From contig NZ_NIRR01000015.1 in NCBI RefSeq assembly GCF_002204745.1, forward strand, positions 29,236-93,235: a stretch of DNA of 64,000 nt. Direction: 5' to 3'. Of the stretch, positions 9,988-20,720 are shown piece by piece. Source of the DNA: Hymenobacter amundsenii (GTDB lineage: Bacteria; Bacteroidota; Bacteroidia; Cytophagales; Hymenobacteraceae). The notes beneath the pieces were generated by a model that searched no databases, was not told the DNA's origin, and worked only from the letters and a program-made list of their open reading frames with translations. Position 1 is the stretch's first letter, and each line of letters begins with the position of its first letter. The position numbers and the translations under genes are program-made.

Positions 9988-11419
9988 GAGACGCATTTAT
10001 CAATGCCTGGGCGTAGCCTGCTTATCGCTCGCGTTCGGGGCCTGCAAAACCCCGGAACTGGTGGTAAAAAACGCCGACCAGACCGTCCCGACCACCTACG
10101 CCAACGCCCTCACGTCGGACTCGACCAACACGGCCCGGGTGCGCTGGCAGGAATTCTTCACCGACCCCAACCTGCAGGGCCTTATCACGACGGCCCTGCA
10201 AAACAACCAGGAGCTGAACATCACGCTCCAGGAAATCGAAATTGCCCGTAATGAAGTCCGGTTCCGCAAGGGCGCCTACCTGCCCTCGGTGGGCTTCGGC
10301 GGCCGGGCGGGGCTGGAGAAAGTGGGGCGCTACACGTTGCAGGGCGCCACGGAGGAAAACGTGGATATCCGCCCAGCGCGGAATACGCCTGACCCGTTGC
10401 CCAACTTTGAGCTAGGTGCGGTGGCGAGCTGGGAAGTCGATATCTGGCACAAGCTGCGCAACGAGAAAAAGGCCGCCGCCCGGCGCTACCTGGCTACCGT
10501 AGAGGGCCGGAACTTCACCGTAACCAACCTGATTGCCGAGCTGGCCAACGCCTACTACGAGCTGCTGGCCCTCGACAATCAGCTGGCCATTGTGCAGCAG
10601 AATATCGAAATCCAGAACAACGCGCTGCGCATTGTGCGGCTGCAAAAGGAGGCTGCCCGGGCTACCGAGCTGGCCGTGCAGCGCTTCGAGGCCCAAGTGC
10701 AGAACACGACGGCCCGCCAGTACAACATTCAGCAGCGGATTATCGAAACCGAGAACCGCATTAACTTCCTGGTTGGCCGTTACCCGCAGCCGGTGGCCCG
10801 TAACCCGGAGACGTTCAACGACCTGCTGCCCCGGCTGGTGCAGAATGGGGTTCCGCCCCAGCTACTGAGCAATCGCCCCGACATCCGGCAGGCCGAGCAG
10901 AACCTGGCTGCGGCCAAGCTCGACGTGCTGGCGGCGCGGGCTAATTTCTACCCCTCGCTCAATATCTCGGCCGCCGCGGGCCTGCAGGCCTTCCGTCCCG
11001 GCTTGCTGCTCTCCACGCCCCAGTCGATGCTCTACTCGCTGGCGGGCGACCTGACCGGTCCGATCATCAACAAAAACGCCATCAAGGCCACGTATTACAG
11101 CGCCAACGCCCGCCAGACCCAGGCCGTGTACCAGTACGAGCGCACGGTGCTTAATGCCTATATCGAGGTGGCCAATCAGCTATCCAGCATCAGCAACCTA
11201 GCCAACAGCTACGAGGCGAAGCGCAAAGAAGTGCAGGCCCTGAACCAGTCCATCAGCATTTCCAACAGCCTCTTCCGCTCGGCCCGCGCCGATTACACCG
11301 AAGTGCTCTTCACCCAGCGCGACGCATTAGAGTCGAAGTTTGACCTGATCGAAACCAAAATGCGGCAACTCAACGCCACCGTAAACGTGTACCAGGCCTT
11401 GGGCGGCGGCTGGCAGTAA
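9980..11419 (+). CDS. RND efflux outer-membrane lipoprotein channel (NodT/OprM family)
   Basis: TolC-like outer-membrane factor completing the tripartite pump. The lipoprotein signal ends in LAFGACK (Cys22). Two homologous OEP halves are visible, each with long alanine/glutamine-rich helices; a typical motif is LLSNRPDIRQAEQNLAAAKLD. The final helices (YTEVLFTQRDALE) match the family. Its 479 residues are normal. It overlaps the pump gene by eight bases and is followed by an intrinsic terminator, so it closes the operon. Confidence 0.95.
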   Translation: MLKRRIYQCLGVACLSLAFGACKTPELVVKNADQTVPTTYANALTSDSTNTARVRWQEFFTDPNLQGLITTALQNNQELNITLQEIEIARNEVRFRKGAYLPSVGFGGRAGLEKVGRYTLQGATEENVDIRPARNTPDPLPNFELGAVASWEVDIWHKLRNEKKAAARRYLATVEGRNFTVTNLIAELANAYYELLALDNQLAIVQQNIEIQNNALRIVRLQKEAARATELAVQRFEAQVQNTTARQYNIQQRIIETENRINFLVGRYPQPVARNPETFNDLLPRLVQNGVPPQLLSNRPDIRQAEQNLAAAKLDVLAARANFYPSLNISAAAGLQAFRPGLLLSTPQSMLYSLAGDLTGPIINKNAIKATYYSANARQTQAVYQYERTVLNAYIEVANQLSSISNLANSYEAKRKEVQALNQSISISNSLFRSARADYTEVLFTQRDALESKFDLIETKMRQLNATVNVYQALGGGWQ

Positions 11420-11458
11420 GCCCCGCGCCAATCCCCTTTCCGGGCTATGAAAAAAAGT

Positions 11459-11484
11459 GCCGCTCTTTTTGGGCGGCGTTTTTT
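11459..11484 (+). terminator. Intrinsic terminator of the RND operon
   Basis: GCCGC (11459-11463) pairs with GCGGC (11473-11477), followed by six T residues. An A-run lies just before the stem. Position directly after the channel gene supports the call. Confidence 0.7.
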
Positions 11485-11608
11485 GCAGGGTAGGAATAGG
11501 TAGCGCTCGGGCCGCTTCGGGAAAGGCTGAATCAAGCGGCTTCTAAACAATGTGTTAAGCATCGGGTTCTATGGATCATCAATCAATAACACCCTAAATT
11601 CTTTCCAT

Positions 11609-12211
11609 ATGAAAATGACCGCAGCAAAAACCTCCCTTCGCGTACTGCCTACCTGTTTTGTGGCTCTGGCCCTGGCTTTCGGCACTGCGAGTTGCGCTAA
11701 CAACACGCCCGACACCGCCACCACCGAGCCCGCGATGGATACTGAAATGCCTGCCACCGACCCAGCCATGGCTCCAGATGCTGGCATGGATGATACGAGC
11801 GGAAAAAACCTAGCTGAAAACGCCACTGCCGTGCCTCAGATGAGCACACTTACGGCCGCCCTGCAAGCCGCCGGCCTCGCCGATAAGGCCTCTAGCGGCG
11901 GCCCCTATACAGTATTCGCGCCAACCAACGAAGCATTCGATGCGCTGCCCGCCGGTACGCTAACCGACTTGCTCAAGCCCGAGAACAAGAGCAAGCTGGT
12001 CGATATTCTGACCTACCACGTGGTGCCTGGCAGCATGATGGCCGCCGACCTGACGGATGGCCAGGAGCTGACTACCATCGAGGGTAAAAAACTGAAAGTA
12101 AGCGTTAGCGGCGGCACCGTAACGGTGAACGGAGCCAGTGTTTTGAAGGCCGATGTGAAGTCGAGCAACGGCGTGACCCATGTAATTGACAAAGTGTTGC
12201 TGCCCCAGTAG
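11609..12211 (+). CDS. Fasciclin (FAS1) domain lipoprotein
   Basis: A 200-residue secreted lipoprotein; lipobox GTASC with Cys29. A 45-residue linker rich in Thr, Pro, Asp and Met follows, then one FAS1 domain. The two FAS1 hallmarks are seen: GPYTVFAPTNEAFDALP (H1) and DILTYHVVPG with the C-terminal VTHVIDKVLLP (H2). FAS1 domains mediate adhesion or surface association; the partner here is unknown. The start at 11609 gives a clean signal peptide; an upstream in-frame start would add 19 unlikely residues. A strong terminator follows, so it is probably monocistronic. Confidence 0.92.
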   Translation: MKMTAAKTSLRVLPTCFVALALAFGTASCANNTPDTATTEPAMDTEMPATDPAMAPDAGMDDTSGKNLAENATAVPQMSTLTAALQAAGLADKASSGGPYTVFAPTNEAFDALPAGTLTDLLKPENKSKLVDILTYHVVPGSMMAADLTDGQELTTIEGKKLKVSVSGGTVTVNGASVLKADVKSSNGVTHVIDKVLLPQ

Positions 12212-12232
12212 CCAACATCGGAAATAAGTAAG

Positions 12233-12272
12233 AGCGCCACCACGTAGCAACTACGTGGTGGCGCTTTTTTTT
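12233..12272 (+). terminator. Strong intrinsic terminator after the fasciclin gene
   Basis: Perfect 15-bp stem AGCGCCACCACGTAG / CTACGTGGTGGCGCT (12233-12247, 12251-12265) with a CAA loop, followed by a run of eight T residues. Confidence 0.9.
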
Positions 12273-12483
12273 ATTGGCTGGTCTTCTGTGCCCGCTCTAC
12301 AGTCGAACGTGGGCCCCCGAGTTCGGGACGCGCATGCAATGGTTCTTCACAAGACGAATTGTGAATGCCCCGTTTCACTTTCGCAAAACCGCCGTTTTAA
12401 AACCCCCGGTCCCGTTCGGCAGTTATACCACCCAGCCGCGCACTTAGCTGCGGCTACGTTTCATTTCAACAGACACAACGTTT

Positions 12484-13323
12484 ATGGCAACTACTAAAAA
12501 CTGGTTCATTACCGGCGTTAGCTCCGGATTTGGCGCTTCGCTGGCCGATTTGCTCCTCGAAAAAGGCGACAAAGTGGCCGCAACTTTCCGCAAACAGGCC
12601 CAGGCCGATGAGTTCACGAAAAAAGCCAACGGCCAGGGCCACGGTTTCGTGATGGAAGTAACCGACGAAGCCCAGGTAAAGAAGGCCATTGCCGATGCTA
12701 TCAGCCAGCTCGGCCACCTCGACGTGATTGTGAACAACGCGGGCTACGGCTCGTTGGGCAGCATTGAGGAAATCGACGCCGAGGAAGTCCACCGCCAGTT
12801 CGACGTGAACGTGTTCGGGCCTCTGCACGTGCTGCGGGCCGTATTGCCTCACCTGCGCGAGCGGAAAAGCGGCCACGTGCTCAACATCACCAGCATCGGG
12901 GGACTGAAAACCTTCCCTGGCGTGGGCGTCTATAACGCCAGCAAGTTCGCCCTCGAAGCCATCGGCGAAAGCCTGGCCCAGCAGGTGAAACCCCTCGGCA
13001 TCAAGGTCACGAATATCGAGCCCAGCGGCTTCCGCACCGAGTGGGCCGGCAGCTCGGCCACCTATGTCGATACCAATATCGAGGACTACCGCAGCACGGT
13101 GGGCGAGAACCTGAAGGGTATCCAGAGCTACAGCGGCAACCAGCCCGGCGACCCCGACCGCGCCGCCCAGATCATGTACGACCTCGTGCATTCCGACAAC
13201 CCACCCCTGCACCTGCCCTTGGGCAAAGCGGCCGTGAAAGGCGCCCGCGAGAAGTTCACCGGCCTGCTCGAAGAATTGGCCACTGTGGCCGAGACCGGCG
13301 ATTCGGCCGATTTCCCTTCGTAG
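12484..13323 (+). CDS. Short-chain dehydrogenase/reductase (oxidoreductase)
   Basis: Classical SDR of 279 residues. Rossmann glycine motif TGVSSGFG near residues 10-17, NNAG at 84-87, catalytic Ser137 and the YxxxK pair Tyr150/Lys154 (YNASKFALEA). The family uses NAD(P)H to reduce or oxidise small carbonyl compounds; the extended C-terminal part resembles the subgroup often annotated as oxidoreductase/short-chain dehydrogenase in Bacteroidota. The substrate is not predictable. It stands alone: a 270-base gap precedes it, and a repeat fragment lies downstream. Confidence 0.93.
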   Translation: MATTKNWFITGVSSGFGASLADLLLEKGDKVAATFRKQAQADEFTKKANGQGHGFVMEVTDEAQVKKAIADAISQLGHLDVIVNNAGYGSLGSIEEIDAEEVHRQFDVNVFGPLHVLRAVLPHLRERKSGHVLNITSIGGLKTFPGVGVYNASKFALEAIGESLAQQVKPLGIKVTNIEPSGFRTEWAGSSATYVDTNIEDYRSTVGENLKGIQSYSGNQPGDPDRAAQIMYDLVHSDNPPLHLPLGKAAVKGAREKFTGLLEELATVAETGDSADFPS

Positions 13324-13353
13324 TAATTGAGGGCTTAGGGTCTTAGTTCTTAT

Positions 13354-13395
13354 GAAAAGAACGTCATTCAGAGCGAAGCGAATAGGTCACCTCCA
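13354..13395. repeat. Partial copy of the GTCATTCTGAGCGAAGC repeat
   Basis: The segment AACGTCATTCAGAGCGAAGC matches one arm of the interspersed palindromic family found elsewhere in the window. The opposite arm is missing. It overlaps the 3' end of the neighbouring DUF4136-like gene. Confidence 0.6.
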
Positions 13396-13697
13396 GTAGC
13401 CATGTAGTTATAACCCCGCGAAGCCATTTCGTTGGATACGGCGTCGCGCAGCATCGTTTTAAACAGCAAATCGTTAAGGAAATAGGTGTTGTTCTGCTCG
13501 TTCTGAACTTGCGAGGCCCAAGAGTAGGTTTTGTAAGCCGAAAAATCGGGCTGGTTGGTGGCGTTGTTTATATAGCCCGGTACGTTGGTCGTACTGCCCC
13601 GCTCATCGGCTCCTACGGTTACGGCTTGTTTGGTTTCGCTACAGCCGGCCATGAGCATGGTCACGCTCAGGGCCAGGATTAGATGCTTGAAGTTCAT
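13368..13697 (-). pseudogene. Truncated DUF4136-like lipoprotein
   Basis: The 109 codons encode a lipoprotein signal (lipobox MAGC, Cys19) and the first half of a DUF4136-like domain: FSAYKTYSWASQ and a segment LRDAVSNEMASRGYNY. Family members run to about 170-200 residues and continue after a conserved Asp-Leu near this point. Here the reading frame ends GGDLFASL, and the last codons come from a fragment of an interspersed repeat. I infer that the repeat, or the rearrangement that left it, removed the 3' half. Function of the family is unknown; members are outer-membrane or periplasmic lipoproteins. Confidence 0.65.
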
Positions 13698-13958
13698 AAG
13701 AAGAGTGCTAAAAGAGTGATAAAATCAATTTACACTATATTCTTACGCATCAATCTATCAATACGTTACCATTTTTTTACCCGCTCCTTCAGAACCCAAG
13801 CCTACTCGGGTGAGGTAGTGGGCCTCTGCAAATAATTGATACAGTTGGGCTTAAACCCGTTTTTTCAGACTCCACTCCAATTTTGGTCGTCGGGCGGAGA
13901 GGACTCTACGTTGGTACATCTGCGGCCACGAAAAGGCGCGAATTATGCACAGCAAAGA

Positions 13959-14717
13959 CTACATCTCTCCTTCTACGCCCAGCCCAAAGAGCGCAAAATC
14001 GTACTTCACGGGGTCGAGCGGGTCAAAGGTGCGCAGGTGGGCAGTGAGCTCCTCGGCGGCCAGCCAGTCGACCTGCTTGCGTTGGAGCAGGCCCAGGCGG
14101 CGGCCTACGCGCTCCACATGCACGTCGCAGGGGCAGATGAGGTCGGCGGGTGAGAGGCGCGTCCAGAAGCCGAAATCGACGCCGTGCTCATCTTGGCGCA
14201 CCATCCAGCGCAGGTACATATTGAGGCGCTTGCAGGCCGAGCCGCGGGCGGGCGTGGCCACGTGCTTGCGGGTGCGCTGGGGCGCGTCGTCGAGGCTGAA
14301 AAACAGGGTGTGGAAATTCTCCAGGCGCTGTTTCTGGGTGGCGCCGTGCGTAAAAGCATCTTCCAGCGACGCGTGTTGCCCGTAGTACCAGCGCAGCCAG
14401 TGCACGAAATACAGCAGGTCGGTGTCGCAGAACGTGCGGTGGCAGAAGCCCAGCAGCCGCTTCAGGTCGTCGTCGTGGTGCTGGGTGATAAACTGATGGG
14501 GCGCGTTGTCCATGCGGGCCAGCAGCTCCCGGCACTTGCTGATGATGGTAGGCCGCCGCCCCCAGGCCAGCACCGCCGCAAACAACCCGCTGATTTCCAC
14601 ATCGGCCCGCGCCGCGAACTGGTGCGGAATGCTGATGGGGTCGAGGGCAATAAAGCCGGGCTGGTCGTAATGCCGGTATTTGTCGTCGAGCAGCGCCCGC
14701 ATCTGCGCGTGGTTCAT
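13959..14717 (-). CDS. TIGR02757 family protein (DUF2400)
   Basis: A conserved Bacteroidota protein of unknown biochemical role. Family hallmarks are visible near the start (DPISIPHQF, then ISGLFAAVLAWGRRPTII) and later FCHRTFCDTDLLYF, LNMYLRWMVR and PCDVHVERVGRRLGL. The helical pattern and the DVH motif recall the HhH-GPD DNA glycosylase fold, so a DNA repair link is possible but unproven. I place the start at 14717 (MNHAQMRALL); the 19 codons upstream fall in a low-complexity run of GAGTGAATGA-type repeats. Confidence 0.85.
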   Translation of the reverse strand: MNHAQMRALLDDKYRHYDQPGFIALDPISIPHQFAARADVEISGLFAAVLAWGRRPTIISKCRELLARMDNAPHQFITQHHDDDLKRLLGFCHRTFCDTDLLYFVHWLRWYYGQHASLEDAFTHGATQKQRLENFHTLFFSLDDAPQRTRKHVATPARGSACKRLNMYLRWMVRQDEHGVDFGFWTRLSPADLICPCDVHVERVGRRLGLLQRKQVDWLAAEELTAHLRTFDPLDPVKYDFALFGLGVEGEM

Positions 14718-14843
14718 GCGGTCAATGAGTGAGTTGGTGAATGAGTGAATGAGGAAGTCGGCAGGTGAGTGCATTGTGCTGTCATCCTATGCGGAATACC
14801 GAGGATAACAGAACGGTTCACTCACCTAGTCACTCATTCACCG

Positions 14844-15808
14844 TTACGGTACGTAGCTGGTTTCGACGCGGAAACGCTGGTCGGGGGTAGCCAGGCGCTG
14901 CACGGCGCGCTTGGAGAGGCGGATGAGGATGCTGGTGTTTTCGCCCGTATCGGGCAGGCGACCGATAACGCGCACGTACACCGCCTGACCATTCATGATG
15001 TTGCGCACCTCCATGATGGTGCGACCGGGGCCGTTTTATGCAGGGCCAAGTACTTGTCGGAAGCATCGGTGGGGATGACCGTGGCCAGGCCGCTTTCCGA
15101 GACCCGGCGCACAATTTCGTTGGCCCGGGCCGGGGGGGCTTCTTTCTCATCCGGTTCGGCTGTTACGGCCGGCGAGTTGGCTTCGTCGCGAGCTTTGTCG
15201 CGGGCTGCATCGCGCTCGGCCGCTTTCTCGCGGGCCGTTGGGCGGGCTGGAGCGGTGGCCACTGGCGCCGGCGGACCAGCCGCGCCGGTAGCGGGCGCCG
15301 CAATAATTACCACGTCGCCCACCTTCACGTTGTAATCGGTTTCGAAGCTGTTGAGGCGGGCCAGTTCGGCGGGCGTCGTCTGGAAGCGGCGGGCAATGGC
15401 GTAGAGCGTCATGCCGGGCGTTACCTTGTACACCCGGTTGCCGTTGGCATCGGTGGATAGCGCGCGCACGGCGGCGGTGGCGGGCGCGGCCACCGTTACG
15501 GGAGCCGCCGGCCGGGCCGGGGCGGGCGTGAGCACGACCCGGGTACGAGGCACGAGCACGATCTGGCCCAGAATCAGCTGGCCCTTCTGGCCCGAATTGG
15601 CCTCCACGATTTCCTCGACGGGCACCTTATAGCGGCGCGAGAGGCCATAGAGAGTTTCGCCAGCCGTGACGCGATGGCGAATGAGCATTTTATTGTTGCG
15701 GTACTCGACCCCGATAGAATCGGGCAGGGCTACCGGCGCGGGGGCCGCCCACGCGCAAAAGCCGGAGAAAACAAGGGCGACGGTCAGCAGCGGAAATCGG
15801 GACATCAT
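14844..15808 (-). pseudogene. LysM peptidoglycan-binding protein with C-terminal DPBB (RlpA-like) domain, frameshifted
   Basis: A signal peptide precedes two LysM modules (about residues 40-86 and 128-172, each with the GETLYGLSRRY / GMTLYAIARRF pattern). An Ala/Pro/Glu linker follows, and the tail fits a double-psi beta-barrel. The open frame stops at 14993, after KTAPVAPSW. Restoring one G near 15022 gives APVGTIMEVRNIMNGQ, then VYVRVIGRLPDTGEN and a C-terminus ending ETSYVP at a TAA at 14844. That continuation is clearly the real protein end. Either a sequencing indel or a recent null mutation. The protein is probably periplasmic and binds peptidoglycan. Confidence 0.8.
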
Positions 15809-16008
15809 AAGCAGCAGGCAAGAAAAACAGCGGCCAGCTGGCCCCGGCGCGGCCGAACCAGCCTGACTACAGGCGGTCGAAAGTTACGGATTTGATGCTA
15901 AGCAGTCGTGTACCGGAACTAAAATGATGAGCCAACGGGAGGCTAGCCGGCGAAGTACTGCCTGTTTTTATTGTTTTTTTGCGCTCTTCACCTCCTCACC
16001 CCCTGCTT

Positions 16009-16752
16009 ATGCTCGCTATTGGTATTATTCCGGCCCGTTATGCCTCCACCCGCCTGCCCGGTAAACCGCTGGTCGATTTGGGAGGCCAGACCATGATTGA
16101 GCGCGTGGTCAGGCAGGCCCAAAAGTCGAGCTTGAGCCGGGTAGTGGTGGCCACCGACGACGAGCGGATTCTGGCCCACGTGCGCGGATTCGGGGGTGAG
16201 GCCGTGCTCACCGACCCCGACCATCCTAGCGGCACCGACCGGGTCCGCGATGCTTATGAGCAGTTGGGCATCGTGGCCGACTGCATCGTGAACATCCAAG
16301 GCGATGAGCCCTTCATTCATCCCAGCCAGATTGATGCCCTGGTGCAGCTCTTTGCCGCGCCCGAGCCACCGGCGCTGGCCACGCTGGTCAAGCCCGTCGT
16401 CAGCGAAGAGGAGCTCTTCAGCCCCCACCTGCCCAAAGTGGTGCTCGACGGCCGGGGCCGGGCCCTGTATTTCAGCCGCCACCCCCTGCCCTACCAGCGC
16501 CAGCACCCCGAAAGCGAGTGGCTGGCCCACCACCGCTACCTGCGCCACATCGGCCTCTACGCCTACCGCCCCGACGTACTGCGCGCCATCACCCAGCTCC
16601 CGCCCTCACCCCTGGAGTTGGCCGAAAGCCTCGAACAGCTCCGCTGGCTCGAAGCCGGCTACGCCATCCAGACCGCTGAAACGACGCTCCAAACGCTGGG
16701 CATCGATACCCCGGAAGATGTAGAACGGGCGCTGCGCTTGATTAAGAATTAG
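16009..16752 (+). CDS. kdsB: 3-deoxy-manno-octulosonate cytidylyltransferase
   Basis: Activates Kdo with CTP to CMP-Kdo for lipopolysaccharide inner core synthesis, in the cytosol. The N-terminus IGIIPARYASTRLPGKPL is the nucleotide-binding signature. NIQGDEPFIHPSQID carries the metal-binding Asp, and HIGLYAYRPDVL and PSPLELAESLEQLRWLEAGY are diagnostic for KdsB. From the ATG at 16009 it has 247 residues, the usual length; an upstream TTG at 15979 is less likely. A shared terminator separates it from the convergent GH97 gene. Confidence 0.97.
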   Translation: MLAIGIIPARYASTRLPGKPLVDLGGQTMIERVVRQAQKSSLSRVVVATDDERILAHVRGFGGEAVLTDPDHPSGTDRVRDAYEQLGIVADCIVNIQGDEPFIHPSQIDALVQLFAAPEPPALATLVKPVVSEEELFSPHLPKVVLDGRGRALYFSRHPLPYQRQHPESEWLAHHRYLRHIGLYAYRPDVLRAITQLPPSPLELAESLEQLRWLEAGYAIQTAETTLQTLGIDTPEDVERALRLIKN

Positions 16753-16790
16753 AGATTCGCGCTACAGGTTCTCATTATTCCTAAAGCACA

Positions 16791-16840
16791 AAGAATGGCC
16801 GTTGAACGACTCCCAAACGGGGTGTTCAACGGCCATTCTT
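16791..16840. terminator. Bidirectional terminator between kdsB and the GH97 gene
   Basis: Perfect 17-bp inverted repeat AAGAATGGCCGTTGAAC / GTTCAACGGCCATTCTT (16791-16807, 16824-16840) between convergent genes. The core GGCCGTTGAAC is shared with another repeat family in the window (38.1 and 53.0 kb). T tracts are weak, so it may act as a repeat-derived stop. Confidence 0.6.
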
Positions 16841-16856
16841 CATTTCTAACTCCCTT

Positions 16857-19127
<2,271 letters not shown>

Positions 19128-19154
19128 TCAAAACCGCTACTGCTGATCCGGAGC

Positions 19155-19616
19155 TCAGCCGGCGGCCCTGGGCTCGGGAGCATCGGCGGCTTCGGCGGGC
19201 GACTCCTGCTGGCGGGCCTGGCGCTGCACGTGGTGCTCGGCGGCGGCGCGGTGCTCGTCCTTCATCTCGCGGGAGAGGAAGTAGTTAAGGGCCGTCCGGA
19301 TAACGGCAATGGCCCCGAGCTTGCCAATCTGCTCCCAGCTTGGCGCAATGGTAGTGGAGAGAATATCGGCCCCCAACTGAAACTCCAGGGCCAGGGCCAG
19401 GTAGCGGGCCAGCGTGAGCCGGATGGCCGTAAAATCGGCCGTTCGGCGCGAGGCCAAGGCTTTGGCGAACAGGTAGCCCCCCACCAGAATACCCAGCACA
19501 ATAATGCCCGCCCCTACCGCCTCGGCGCCCAGCTTCAGCCAGAGCACCACGTGCACCACGGCCTCCTCGACCTGGGTGTAGGTATCGGAAACATGCGGCA
19601 GCATAACGTCAGGCAT
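19155..19616 (-). CDS. DUF1622 family membrane protein
   Basis: A 153-residue protein with two or three helices (AVGAGIIVLGILVGGYLF; ARYLALALEFQLGADILS; IAVIRTALNYFLSREM) that match DUF1622, a small inner-membrane family of unknown function. The C-terminal 30 residues are charged and Ala/Gln-rich. Its start codon overlaps the stop of the HPP gene by eight bases (ATGCCTGA), which suggests coupled translation. It is last in the SUI1-HPP-DUF1622 operon. Confidence 0.85.
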   Translation of the reverse strand: MPDVMLPHVSDTYTQVEEAVVHVVLWLKLGAEAVGAGIIVLGILVGGYLFAKALASRRTADFTAIRLTLARYLALALEFQLGADILSTTIAPSWEQIGKLGAIAVIRTALNYFLSREMKDEHRAAAEHHVQRQARQQESPAEAADAPEPRAAG

Positions 19617-20142
19617 CGGTAGCGGGCGAGGTGGGAGAAATAGGGTCGATGGCCCCGCGTTGCGGGGCCGAGGCCGGCGTCAGGCGACCCAGCAGGTAAC
19701 CGGACCCGCGTTGGAGCAGCACCAAAACTACCACCAAACCCACCGCCAGTCCAAACAGCAGCAGATTCCCCTCGCCCTCACCAGCCCGGAACGCAAAGCT
19801 CAGGGCCGTGCCCACGGCCGGCGGGTGCATCACGTTCAGCAGTACCATGAGCCCGATAGTCAGCACCATCGCCAGGGCCGCCGCTGCGTAACCGGACCCC
19901 AGCAGCGCATGCAGGCTATAACCGATACCCGCCGCGCTCAGCTGGCTGATGATGAGCGTGCGGGTGCTGTTGGTGCGGTGGGTGGGGTCGAGGTAGATTA
20001 AAAAGGCGCTGGAAGCCAGCGAGGCGAACAGCAGCCGCTGGTTGCTGAGCAACTCCAGCAGCCACAGCATCACGAGCACCGTGAGGGTGGGCAGCAGGGC
20101 CAGCAGCAGTTCTGCTTTATTGGATAGCCGGGAGCGGGTCAT
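19609..20142 (-). CDS. HPP family integral membrane protein
   Basis: A 177-residue membrane protein with four to five helices and the family signature VMHPPAVGTALSFAF. HPP proteins have been linked to nitrite transport in plants and cyanobacteria; the role in Bacteroidota is not established. It sits 21 bases after the SUI1 gene and overlaps the DUF1622 gene, so the two membrane proteins are likely made together. The C-terminal tail after the last helix is Pro/Ser-rich and probably unstructured. Confidence 0.85.
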   Translation of the reverse strand: MTRSRLSNKAELLLALLPTLTVLVMLWLLELLSNQRLLFASLASSAFLIYLDPTHRTNSTRTLIISQLSAAGIGYSLHALLGSGYAAAALAMVLTIGLMVLLNVMHPPAVGTALSFAFRAGEGEGNLLLFGLAVGLVVVLVLLQRGSGYLLGRLTPASAPQRGAIDPISPTSPATDA

Positions 20143-20163
20143 TGCTTGGTTTTCAGGTTGGAA

Positions 20164-20499
20164 TTACCCGCCGGCTTTCTTGGCTTTGTAGCCTTTTTCG
20201 AGCAGCAATGCCAGCACTTTGTCGCGGAAGTCGCCCTGGATAATGACCTCGCCATCCTTGGCGTTGCCACCAACGCCACAGCGGGTTTTGAGCAGCTTAC
20301 CCAACGCCTGCAAATCGGCATCCTGGCCCACAAAGCCCGTAACAAGCGTCACTTGCTTGCCCCCGCGCGACTTCTTATCGAGCTGCACGCGCAGGTTTTG
20401 TTGCTGGGGCGGCAGCGTGGCGGTGGTGGCAGCGGTGGGTTCATCGTAGCTGAATTCGGGATTCGTGGAGTACACCACACCCTGGCGGCTGTTTTTCAT
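20164..20499 (-). CDS. Translation initiation factor SUI1/YciH family protein
   Basis: A 111-residue eIF1/SUI1-fold protein. The central segment DKKSRGGKQVTLVTGFVG and CGVGGNAKDGEVIIQGDFRDKV are characteristic of the bacterial YciH subgroup. Members bind near the ribosomal P site and may tune start-codon selection, but the bacterial role is not settled. The ATG abuts a run of six ATTAGGG heptamers on the plus strand, which leaves no ordinary ribosome-binding site. It leads a leftward operon with the HPP and DUF1622 genes. Confidence 0.92.
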   Translation of the reverse strand: MKNSRQGVVYSTNPEFSYDEPTAATTATLPPQQQNLRVQLDKKSRGGKQVTLVTGFVGQDADLQALGKLLKTRCGVGGNAKDGEVIIQGDFRDKVLALLLEKGYKAKKAGG

Positions 20500-20500
20500 G

Positions 20501-20542
20501 ATTAGGGATTAGGGATTAGGGATTAGGGATTAGGGATTAGGG
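20501..20542. repeat. Tandem heptamer ATTAGGG x6
   Basis: Six perfect copies of ATTAGGG in 42 bases, directly upstream of the SUI1 start codon (CCCTAAT on its coding strand). It borders a palindromic interspersed repeat. Copy number is likely to vary between strains. Confidence 0.95.
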
Positions 20543-20666
20543 AAAATACGAATGTCATGCCTCATCTGGCGTCCGCGCAGCCGAAGCATCTCTACCGCAA
20601 TGCTATTCATATTGATAGCAACTTCGACTCCGCCTCCGGCTGCGCTCAGCATGACAGTCGTATTTT
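20543..20666. repeat. GTCATGC palindromic interspersed repeat
   Basis: Imperfect inverted repeat with ends AAAATACG / CGTATTTT and inner GTCATGC / GCATGAC. The interior contains CGAAGCATCTCTACCGCAAT, shared with the copy at 50.0 kb. Confidence 0.75.
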
Positions 20667-20720
20667 CCACCGCTCATCAACTCACTCGCCCCTACACCGC
20701 TACTTCCAAAGTCAGCGGCT

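Noticed and set aside
19155..20499. SUI1-HPP-DUF1622 operon as a novel stress system
   Set aside because: The grouping is real, but nothing in the sequence links the functions, and adjacency alone does not justify a system claim.
20501..20542. Telomere-like TTAGGG repeats as eukaryotic contamination
   Set aside because: The unit is a heptamer, ATTAGGG, not the vertebrate hexamer, and it is embedded in bacterial gene context.
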